From the NCBI GenBank assembly GCA_050485785.1, contig JBJHCA010000106.1, positions 1 to 8,911 of the forward strand: 8,911 nt of DNA. The letters are read 5' to 3'. The notes under the pieces were generated by a model, which saw only the letters and a list, made by a program, of their open reading frames with translations, had not been told where the DNA came from and did no database searches. Shown one piece after another: positions 1 through 5,673 of the stretch; positions within the stretch are counted from its first letter, which is position 1; each line of letters starts with the position of its first letter. Both the position numbers and the translations under genes were made by a program. The DNA comes from JBJHCA01 sp050485785 (GTDB lineage: Bacteria; Bacteroidota; Bacteroidia; Chitinophagales; Saprospiraceae).

Positions 1-430
1 ACAGGTGGCTCAGGTCCAGGGCTAGGGGCATGAAATTCTCCGTTTCATTGGTGGCAAAACCAAACATCATCCCCTGATCGCCGGCACCCTGTTCTTCAGG
101 TTTACCACGATCAACTCCCTGATTGATATCAGGGCTTTGTTCATGTATGGCAGTCATTACTCCGCAGGAGTTGCCTTCAAACATATATTCACTCTTGGTA
201 TACCCGATTTTGTTGATCACATCGCGGGCAATCTGCTGAAGGTCGAGGTAAGCATTGGATTTTACCTCTCCGGCCAATACAACCTGACCGGTAGTTACCA
301 GCGTTTCGCAGGCTACTTTGGAATTGGCATCGTAAGCCAGAAAATAATCGAGTACTGCATCTGAAATCTGGTCTGCAACTTTATCAGGATGCCCTTCCGA
401 TACAGACTCCGACGTAAAAAGATATGGCAT
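1..430 (-). CDS. metK: S-adenosylmethionine synthetase, N-terminal 143 residues (cut by window edge)
   Basis: MetK makes S-adenosylmethionine from ATP and methionine in the cytosol, releasing phosphate and pyrophosphate. On the minus strand the protein starts MPYLFTSESVSEGHPDKVAD. H14 and D16 are the ATP/metal-binding residues of the GHPDK motif. Further on are the QSPD motif (98-101) and the glycine-rich GAGDQG signature (115-120), both hallmarks of the family. The family is usually about 380-430 residues, so roughly the first third is present and the 3' end lies outside the window. The ATG at 430-428 fits the family N-terminus exactly, about 38 nt downstream of a minus-strand -7 promoter element. 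It is transcribed divergently from fumC. No frameshift or missing residue is seen. Identification is very secure. Confidence 0.97.
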   Translation of the reverse strand, partial: MPYLFTSESVSEGHPDKVADQISDAVLDYFLAYDANSKVACETLVTTGQVVLAGEVKSNAYLDLQQIARDVINKIGYTKSEYMFEGNSCGVMTAIHEQSPDINQGVDRGKPEEQGAGDQGMMFGFATNETENFMPLALDLSHL

Positions 431-467
431 TGAAATGGTTTTAAACTAAGCTCTGAAAAAAGATGTG

Positions 468-475
468 CAAAGATA
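468..475 (-). promoter_or_regulatory. Putative -7 promoter element for metK (TATCTTTG)
   Basis: Read on the minus strand the bases are TATCTTTG, a full match to the Bacteroidota housekeeping -7 consensus TAnnTTTG. A T-rich stretch (GTTTTTC, 494-500) lies about 20 nt upstream and could serve as a weak -33 element. The predicted transcript would have a leader of about 30 nt before the metK ATG at 430. No transcription start was measured; this rests on motif and position. Confidence 0.65.
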
Positions 476-529
476 ATGAATGTAAGCCGAATGAAAAACT
501 TATGGACGCGATGATGGGTTGCCATTTTA

Positions 530-537
530 TATCTTTG
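530..537 (+). promoter_or_regulatory. Putative -7 promoter element for fumC (TATCTTTG)
   Basis: TATCTTTG again matches TAnnTTTG exactly, now on the plus strand, 17 nt before the fumC ATG at 555. Transcription would begin near 541-545, giving a very short leader of roughly 10-14 nt. No clear TTTG-like -33 element is seen at the expected distance; only CTTATGG (499-505) is roughly placed. The position argues against any fumC start upstream of about 541. Confidence 0.6.
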
Positions 538-554
538 CGCAAAAAGCAGGAACC

Positions 555-1940
555 ATGAATGAATTCAGAATGGAAAAAGATTCGATTGGAAATATTGAAG
601 TGCCTTCAGATGCATATTGGGGAGCACAAACACAGCGATCCGTGCAAAACTTCAAAATAGGCGGCCATCGCATGCCCATTGAGGTTATCAGGGCATTTGC
701 CATCCTGAAAAAGGCTGCGGCCAATACCAACAGAGAACTGGGTGTATTGAGTGAAGAAAAAGCGGAGTTGATCTCAACGGTTTGTGACGAAATTACCGCA
801 GGCCAATGGGATGATCAGTTTCCATTGGTTGTATGGCAAACTGGTTCCGGAACCCAGTCCAATATGAATGTTAACGAAGTGATAGCCAACAGGGCTCATG
901 TTTTGCAGGGCGGAAGCTTATCTGATGCCACTCGGGCAATTCACCCCAATGACGATGTCAATAAGTCGCAATCGAGTAATGATACTTTTCCGACTGCCAT
1001 GCATATTGCCGCATTGTCCATACTCACACAAAAAGTAACTCCTTCCGTGTTCCGCCTCAGAACAGCATTACACGAAAAAGCCGAAGCATACCGGGACGTG
1101 GTAAAAATTGGCCGCACCCATCTGATGGATGCCACACCATTGACACTGGGTCAGGAATTGTCGGGTTATGTGAGTCAACTCGATCATGGACTACGGGCAG
1201 TTCACTTCAGTTATCACCATTTGAGTGAAGTGGCTTTAGGAGGCACTGCAGTCGGTACCGGGCTTAACACCCCTAAAGGCTATTCGGAACGCGTGGCTGA
1301 ACTAATAGCCAAATATACCGGACTGCCATTCAGGACAGCAGAGAATAAGTTTGAAGCCCTGGCCTCGCATGATGCTATAGTGGCTGCTCACGGAGCACTA
1401 AAAACACTGGCCGTAAGTCTGATGAAGATTGGCAATGACATTCGTCTTTTGGCTTCAGGCCCCCGCTGCGGCATTGGTGAAATCAATATTCCTGCCAATG
1501 AACCCGGCTCATCCATAATGCCCGGCAAAGTTAATCCAACGCAATCGGAAGCCCTCACCATGGCCATGTCAAGGGTAATAGGAAACGATGTTACCATAAA
1601 CGTAGGTGGAATGCAGGGACACTTTGAGCTGAATGTGTTCAAGCCGGTTATGATCCATAGTTTTCTTGAATCCGCTCACCTGATAGCAGATGCCTGCGAA
1701 AGTTTTTGCAGCCATTGTATTGAAGGGCTTGAACCCAATCCTGAACGGATTAAAATGCACCTCGACAACAGTTTAATGCTGGTTACCGCATTGAATACCC
1801 ATATTGGCTATGACAAAGCTGCCTCTATTGCCAAAAAAGCTTATCATGAAGGAACTACTTTGAAGCAGGCTGCCATTGGTCTGGGATACCTGACTGAGGA
1901 AGAGTTCGATTCATGGGTGCGACCTGAACAAATGATTTAA
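555..1940 (+). CDS. fumC: Class II fumarate hydratase
   Basis: FumC reversibly hydrates fumarate to L-malate in the TCA cycle, as a cytosolic homotetramer without an Fe-S cluster. The 461-residue length matches E. coli FumC (467). Visible motifs are GSGTQSNMN (residues 97-105, substrate loop), SSND (140-143), GRTHLMDATP with the active-site H189, and the superfamily signature GSSIMPGKVNP (318-328), whose S319 corresponds to the catalytic loop serine. Aspartase shares this superfamily, but GRTHLMDATP and overall similarity favour fumarase. I chose ATG 555 over the in-frame ATG at 519 because the -7 element at 530-537 lies between them, AGG at 548-550 gives a small ribosome-binding match, and family members begin close to this point. 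The gene appears monocistronic and is divergent from metK. Confidence 0.96.
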   Translation: MNEFRMEKDSIGNIEVPSDAYWGAQTQRSVQNFKIGGHRMPIEVIRAFAILKKAAANTNRELGVLSEEKAELISTVCDEITAGQWDDQFPLVVWQTGSGTQSNMNVNEVIANRAHVLQGGSLSDATRAIHPNDDVNKSQSSNDTFPTAMHIAALSILTQKVTPSVFRLRTALHEKAEAYRDVVKIGRTHLMDATPLTLGQELSGYVSQLDHGLRAVHFSYHHLSEVALGGTAVGTGLNTPKGYSERVAELIAKYTGLPFRTAENKFEALASHDAIVAAHGALKTLAVSLMKIGNDIRLLASGPRCGIGEINIPANEPGSSIMPGKVNPTQSEALTMAMSRVIGNDVTINVGGMQGHFELNVFKPVMIHSFLESAHLIADACESFCSHCIEGLEPNPERIKMHLDNSLMLVTALNTHIGYDKAASIAKKAYHEGTTLKQAAIGLGYLTEEEFDSWVRPEQMI

Positions 1941-2004
1941 TCCTCTTTTAGGCTGAAAATTGTAAAATTCAGGTAACAGATTAGCTTTTTTTTTCAAAAT
2001 GTAA

Positions 2005-2012
2005 CATCTTTA
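2005..2012 (+). promoter_or_regulatory. Weak candidate -7 element upstream of yceD (CATCTTTA)
   Basis: CATCTTTA matches six of eight positions of the TAnnTTTG-type box TATCTTTG and lies about 54 nt before the yceD ATG. The T-run at 1986-1994 lies 11-19 nt upstream but is not a clear TTTG box. The 125-nt gap after fumC with no co-directional overlap makes a promoter here plausible, but the motif is degenerate. Confidence 0.25.
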
Positions 2013-2065
2013 CCATTACTTAGCTGTTAAGCACAACAACCGATTGCCTTAAATTCAAATCTGCC

Positions 2066-2587
2066 ATGGAAACAGGTTTAGAAACATATGATCTTAAGAT
2101 CGCCAACCTGACCAATGGCTCTCATCATTTCAGGTACGAGATTAACGATGACTTTTTCGCTCATTTCAGTGAATCGCTGATCAGGCACGGGAATTGCAAG
2201 GTAGACGTCGACCTGGAAAAGAACAACAGCACCTTTGATCTGCATATCCGATGCACCGGTGATGTAGAAGTTACCTGTGACCGATGCCTCACTCCATTTA
2301 GAAGACCTACCGAATGTGAATACACAATAATTTTGAAAATGAGCCACGCAAATTTGGAAGATGCAGGCGAAGAAATCGAAATTATTGCCCCCGGCACAAT
2401 AAAAATTAACCTGGCATGCTACATATATGAATGTATGCAGTTATCTTTGCCACTGCAAGTATTTTGTGACCAGCAACCGGGGAATTCCTGCGATAAGGAA
2501 GTACTTGAATTTTTAGAAAAGCTAAAAATTAGCTCTTCTGAAAAATCTTTTGTGGAAGCTTTTAAAGATTTAAGATTAAAACAGTAA
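2066..2587 (+). CDS. yceD: YceD/DUF177 family protein (ribosomal RNA-related)
   Basis: This 173-residue protein has the DUF177 layout. It has an N-terminal beta-rich part, a CDRC pair (C71, C74) followed by LTPF, an acidic patch around residues 98-106, and a C-terminal segment containing the family's YECMQLSLP motif (121-129) and two further cysteines (C134, C142). The four cysteines could hold zinc, which is inference. Gene order yceD-rpmF is conserved across bacteria and strongly supports the call. The family has been linked to accumulation of 23S rRNA in bacteria and chloroplasts; the biochemical mechanism is not settled. The start at 2066 has no Shine-Dalgarno, as is usual in this phylum. 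Its stop codon overlaps a promoter-like element for the next gene. Confidence 0.88.
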   Translation: METGLETYDLKIANLTNGSHHFRYEINDDFFAHFSESLIRHGNCKVDVDLEKNNSTFDLHIRCTGDVEVTCDRCLTPFRRPTECEYTIILKMSHANLEDAGEEIEIIAPGTIKINLACYIYECMQLSLPLQVFCDQQPGNSCDKEVLEFLEKLKISSSEKSFVEAFKDLRLKQ

Positions 2588-2592
2588 TTTTG
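2585..2592 (+). promoter_or_regulatory. Putative internal promoter for rpmF (TAATTTTG across the yceD stop)
   Basis: TAATTTTG is a full match to TAnnTTTG; its first three bases are the yceD stop codon TAA. A T-rich CTTTTA (2560-2565) lies about 20 nt upstream, a fitting -33 position though not the exact TTTG. The rpmF ATG is 26 nt downstream of the box. It could give L32 more transcript than the weakly expressed upstream gene. Confidence 0.5.
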
Positions 2593-2617
2593 CCGCTGTT
2601 TAAAATAGAGTTGAATT

Positions 2618-2821
2618 ATGGCACATCCTAAGAGTAGAATTTCAAAAATGCGAAAGCGCAAACGCAGAACTCACTACAAAGCTGAAGTTCCTGCATACTC
2701 TGTTTGTCCGGCTACCGGAGAAACTCATCAGCGCCACAGAGCTTACTACGACGAAGAAGGCAATTTGTACTATAAAGGCCAACTGGCCATTGCTGCTTCC
2801 AGCGAAGAAGCCGAAGAATAA
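2618..2821 (+). CDS. rpmF: 50S ribosomal protein L32, cysteine-poor (zinc-free) form
   Basis: The protein has 67 residues and starts MAHPKSRISKMRKRKRRTHY, the basic N-terminal arm of bacterial L32, which reaches into the large ribosomal subunit. Zinc-binding L32 proteins carry two CxxC pairs. Here the first pair is reduced to CPAT (one cysteine, C30) and the second is replaced by YDEE, so zinc cannot be bound in the usual way. The core ends YYKGQLAI, then continues in a short acidic tail (SSEEAEE) slightly longer than usual. Cysteine-lacking L32 forms are known in many bacteria, including members of this phylum, so this is a variant rather than a broken gene. It lies 30 nt after yceD and is followed by a strong terminator. 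Confidence 0.95.
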   Translation: MAHPKSRISKMRKRKRRTHYKAEVPAYSVCPATGETHQRHRAYYDEEGNLYYKGQLAIAASSEEAEE

Positions 2822-2856
2822 ATCACATAGTTAGTTACACACACTACACTATTCCG

Positions 2857-2892
2857 GGCTCCCATACTTGTATGCGGAGCCTTTTAATTTTT
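2857..2892 (+). terminator. Rho-independent terminator after rpmF / in the ridA leader
   Basis: GGCTCC-CATAC pairs with GTATG-(C bulge)-GGAGCC around a TT turn. This is an 11-bp stem with one bulged base (2857-2881), followed at once by TTTTAATTTTT. It has the form of a strong intrinsic terminator. The T-tract ends only about 8 nt before the ridA ATG, so it may also act as an attenuator on the downstream operon. Confidence 0.88.
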
Positions 2893-2899
2893 AAGTCCT

Positions 2900-3286
2900 A
2901 TGAAAAAGCAAATCATAACATCCAAAGCACCCCGGGCCATTGGCCCTTACAGCCAAGCAATAGAAGCCGGTGATTTTATTTTTGGATCGGGACAGATACC
3001 CGCTGACCCCGCTACCGGTGACATTGTAAGCGGAGACATCCGTGCGCAGACAGCCCGCGTTATGGATAACATCGGTGCAGTGCTGAAGCAATCAGGCCTG
3101 TCATTCAACAACATTGTTCAGTGTACGGTATTCGTAAAAAGCATGGATGATTATGCAGCCATCAACGAAGTATATGCGGGCTACTTTGAGGATGTTGAAT
3201 ATCCGCCGGCGAGAGCACTGGTGGAAGTTAGCCGCCTGCCTAAAAATGTCAATATCGAGATTGCCTTTACTGCTGTAAGGGCTTAA
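2900..3286 (+). CDS. ridA: RidA family 2-iminobutanoate/2-iminopropanoate deaminase
   Basis: RidA hydrolyses reactive enamine/imine intermediates such as those from 2-aminoacrylate, released by PLP enzymes like threonine dehydratase, and so protects other PLP enzymes. The 128-residue length is exactly typical of this cytosolic trimer. All key residues sit at standard positions: Y17 (in PYSQA), S30, R105 (in YPPAR, binding the substrate carboxylate) and E120 (in NIEIAF). This marks it as an active RidA-subfamily member rather than an Rid2-7 paralogue. It is the first gene of a five-gene run, 12 nt before trpS, and begins about 8 nt after a terminator hairpin. No separate -7 element is visible, so read-through from rpmF may supply transcription. 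Confidence 0.95.
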   Translation: MKKQIITSKAPRAIGPYSQAIEAGDFIFGSGQIPADPATGDIVSGDIRAQTARVMDNIGAVLKQSGLSFNNIVQCTVFVKSMDDYAAINEVYAGYFEDVEYPPARALVEVSRLPKNVNIEIAFTAVRA

Positions 3287-3298
3287 ACCTGCCTTAGT

Positions 3299-4321
3299 AT
3301 GGAACTGAAGCCGTCAGAACAAAAAACCATTCTCTCCTGCATTCAGCCAACAGGAGATATGCATTTTGGCAACTACTTCGGAGCCATCAAAAATTGGGTC
3401 CAAATGCAGCAGGAGTACCGCTGCTATTATGGCATAGTAGATTATCATGCCATCACCATGCCATATGCCTCCAACAAATTGAGAGAACAGGTTTGGGATC
3501 TGGTGTTTAATCTTCTGGCCTGTGGTGTTGATATCAACAATCTGTTTATTCAAAGCATGATACCCGAACATGCCGAACTGGCCTGGATACTAGGCTGCAG
3601 TACAGCATACGGTGAACTAAACCGGATGACTCAGTTTAAAGATAAATCCCAGCAGGTAAAAGAAAAGCAGAAAGACCAGTTCGTGTCGGCAGGGCTGTTT
3701 TTTTACCCTGTATTACAGGCTGCCGACATTCTGATCTACCATGCTGACCTGGTTCCTGTAGGTAAAGATCAGGAACAGCATCTTGAACTAACGCGCAACA
3801 TTGCCCTGCGATTCAATCAACAGTTTGGCGTGGAATACTTCACTCTTCCACAATCCAAATATACGGAAACACCAAAAATAATGAGCCCGGCTGATCCCGC
3901 CAGAAAAATGGGGAAGAGCTATGGCTCAAAACATTATATATCGGTGTTTGCGGAAAGCAAAACAATTGAAAAACAGATACGATCAGCTGTAACTGATCCC
4001 GGATCGGAATCCGGTGACGAAATGAGCGCAGGAGTTAAAAACCTGTTTGAACTGCTTAAAGCTGCGGGTAATACGGAAGCATATCAAAGCTACATGCATG
4101 ATTATCATGCCCACAAACTGCTATATAAAAACCTGAAACAAGAGGTAGCCAATACCTTGATCAACATTAGTGAACAGTTCCGGATGTCCAAAGCAGAGTT
4201 GCTGAGCCGTAAAAAAGAAGTGAAGGATGTAGTGAAGGACAGTACGTCCACAATTCGCCGTGATGCTCGTCAAACGCTGAAGGAAGTCAAGGAAATCTGT
4301 GGATTAATGGCCGGTGCTTAA
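3299..4321 (+). CDS. trpS: Tryptophanyl-tRNA synthetase
   Basis: TrpS charges tRNA-Trp with tryptophan, using ATP. The 340-residue length fits the bacterial class Ic synthetase. In order: the HIGH-equivalent HFGN (22-25) within TGDMHFGNYFGA, a DYHAIT segment, the NRMTQFKDK segment, PVGKDQEQH (153-161) typical of TrpS and TyrS, and the KMSKS-equivalent KMGKS (203-207), where glycine replaces the first serine. The C-terminal part is the helical anticodon-binding region, rich in lysine and glutamate. The catalytic lysines K203 and K206 are kept, so activity is expected. There is no paralogue in view that would mark it as a spare copy. It follows ridA by 12 nt and precedes the FAH gene by 11 nt. 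Confidence 0.95.
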   Translation: MELKPSEQKTILSCIQPTGDMHFGNYFGAIKNWVQMQQEYRCYYGIVDYHAITMPYASNKLREQVWDLVFNLLACGVDINNLFIQSMIPEHAELAWILGCSTAYGELNRMTQFKDKSQQVKEKQKDQFVSAGLFFYPVLQAADILIYHADLVPVGKDQEQHLELTRNIALRFNQQFGVEYFTLPQSKYTETPKIMSPADPARKMGKSYGSKHYISVFAESKTIEKQIRSAVTDPGSESGDEMSAGVKNLFELLKAAGNTEAYQSYMHDYHAHKLLYKNLKQEVANTLINISEQFRMSKAELLSRKKEVKDVVKDSTSTIRRDARQTLKEVKEICGLMAGA

Positions 4322-4332
4322 AACATTGATTA

Positions 4333-4941
4333 ATGAAGATTTTTTGTGTTGGCCGCAATTATGCTGCCCATGCTGCCGAAATGAACCAACCGGTTCCCGA
4401 AGAGCCGGTAATTTTTATGAAACCGCCAACGGCCATGCTTAGGGAACGCAAACCTTTTTATTACCCGGATTTTACCCGTGAAATACACTACGAAGCAGAG
4501 CTGGTGGTGAAGATGAAAAAAAACGGCAAGCACATTGCACCGGCGTATGCCATGGATTATGTGCATGAAGTGACACTGGGTCTTGACCTTACTGCCCGTG
4601 ACATTCAGGCCGAACTCAAGAAAAAAGGACTGCCCTGGGAACTGGCCAAAGGATTTGACCAGAGTGCAGTGCTGGGCAAATGGCAAAAATTTGACCCCAA
4701 CCAGTGGGAAAATTTCACTTTTACACTGCGGAAAAACGATGCAGTAGTACAAACCGGGCAAACCCGGGAAATGATATATTCGCTGACTGACCTGATTGTA
4801 TTCATTAGCAGCCGGATCACCATTCAGAAGGGGGACCTGCTGTTTACGGGCACCCCTGAGGGTGTTGGTCCTCTGACTATTGGCGATAAACTCACGGGAT
4901 ATCTTGATGGTGAAGAAATACTATATTGTGCCGTAAAATAG
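4333..4941 (+). CDS. Fumarylacetoacetate hydrolase family protein (acylpyruvase / FAHD1-YcgM type)
   Basis: This 202-residue protein is a compact single-domain FAH-fold enzyme. It opens with KIFCVGRNYAAHAAEM, the usual start of the FAHD1/YcgM branch. Metal ligands are visible as E54 and E56 (HYEAEL) and D85 (GLDLTARD), with the active-site lysine K106 (ELAKGFD). The C-terminal FTGTPEGVG motif (171-179) is also typical. Characterised relatives hydrolyse acylpyruvates such as acetyl- or fumarylpyruvate, or decarboxylate oxaloacetate, with Mg2+ or Mn2+ in the cytosol. The exact substrate cannot be read from the sequence. It is tightly packed between trpS and the sulfotransferase-like gene (11 and 9 nt gaps), so it probably shares their transcript. 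Confidence 0.9.
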   Translation: MKIFCVGRNYAAHAAEMNQPVPEEPVIFMKPPTAMLRERKPFYYPDFTREIHYEAELVVKMKKNGKHIAPAYAMDYVHEVTLGLDLTARDIQAELKKKGLPWELAKGFDQSAVLGKWQKFDPNQWENFTFTLRKNDAVVQTGQTREMIYSLTDLIVFISSRITIQKGDLLFTGTPEGVGPLTIGDKLTGYLDGEEILYCAVK

Positions 4942-4950
4942 CACAAGGTC

Positions 4951-5664
4951 ATGCGTTGTATTCATCTCATTTCGGGTCCGCGAAATATTTCAACGGCCCT
5001 GATGTACTCCTTCCGGCAACGCAGCGATACGAGCGTAATAGACGAACCCTTTTATGCCCATTTTCTGGCTAAAACCGGTGCAAAGCATCCCGGTAGAGAA
5101 ATGGTGCTCCAATCGCAGTCTGAAAATCCTGATACAGTTTGGAAACAACTCCTTCAGTACCCGGCACAAAAACCACTACTCTTTATCAAAGATATGGGCA
5201 ATCACTTTGTGACACCGCCGGAAGCTGCACGCAATATCAGCACCTACCTGTTTCTTATTAGGCATCCGGCCCTGGTTATACATTCTTACAGCAAAGTGAT
5301 CCCGGTTATGGATATCAGGGATATTGGCATTAAAGATCAGTGGGATATTTTCGGGCAATTAAAGCATGCCGGCCTGCCCGTAGTGGTTATGGACAGCAGC
5401 TGGATGCTGGAGGATCCGGAAAGCAGGATGGCACAGCTTTGTGAAGCACTCAACATTACTTTTGAACCTGAAATGCTGCATTGGCCGGCTGGCCCCAAAC
5501 CTGAAGATGGTTGCTGGGCAACTTACTGGTATACCAATACTCATAAGAGCAGCAGGTTTACCCGGGGAAACAGAGAAATTCCCGACCTTGATCCAGGTCA
5601 CCATGCCCTGCTCGAAGAAGCACTCGTTTATTATCATCAGCTGGGCAAGGTTGCCCTGCAATAA
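4951..5664 (+). CDS. Sulfotransferase-like P-loop protein
   Basis: The protein has 237 residues. It opens with a sulfotransferase-type phosphate-binding loop, ISGPRNIST (7-15), in the position of the PAPS 5'-phosphosulfate loop, followed by VIDEPFY (29-35). A second element, LIRHPALVIHS, places R104 and S112 eight residues apart, as in the PAPS 3'-phosphate site of known sulfotransferases. Near the C-terminus AGPKPEDGCWA and WYTNTHKS form a subfamily block. From memory this matches the N-terminal half of plant branched-chain aminotransferase-like fusion proteins. The usual lysine of the canonical YPKSGTTW loop is arginine here (R11), so sulfotransfer is not proven and the acceptor is unknown. 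The gene begins 9 nt after the FAH gene, with AAGG (4944-4947) as a short ribosome-binding match, and ends 9 nt before its aminotransferase-like partner. Confidence 0.82.
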   Translation: MRCIHLISGPRNISTALMYSFRQRSDTSVIDEPFYAHFLAKTGAKHPGREMVLQSQSENPDTVWKQLLQYPAQKPLLFIKDMGNHFVTPPEAARNISTYLFLIRHPALVIHSYSKVIPVMDIRDIGIKDQWDIFGQLKHAGLPVVVMDSSWMLEDPESRMAQLCEALNITFEPEMLHWPAGPKPEDGCWATYWYTNTHKSSRFTRGNREIPDLDPGHHALLEEALVYYHQLGKVALQ

Positions 5665-5673
5665 TTTCAGAAT

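Noticed and set aside
137..364. A 75-codon plus-strand frame
   Set aside because: It is antisense to metK, whose motifs run through the same bases.
519..554. Upstream in-frame start for fumC
   Set aside because: The -7 promoter element at 530-537 lies within it, and family members do not carry this extension.
1953..1972. Imperfect inverted repeat CTGAA...TTCAG after fumC, with a T-run at 1986-1994
   Set aside because: The stem is only 5 bp with mismatches inside, and the T-run is 13 nt away, so it does not look like an intrinsic terminator.
4330..4761. A 143-codon open frame on the minus strand
   Set aside because: It lies wholly opposite the well-supported FAH-family gene, has no recognisable motif, and would overlap a coding region with family residues in place.
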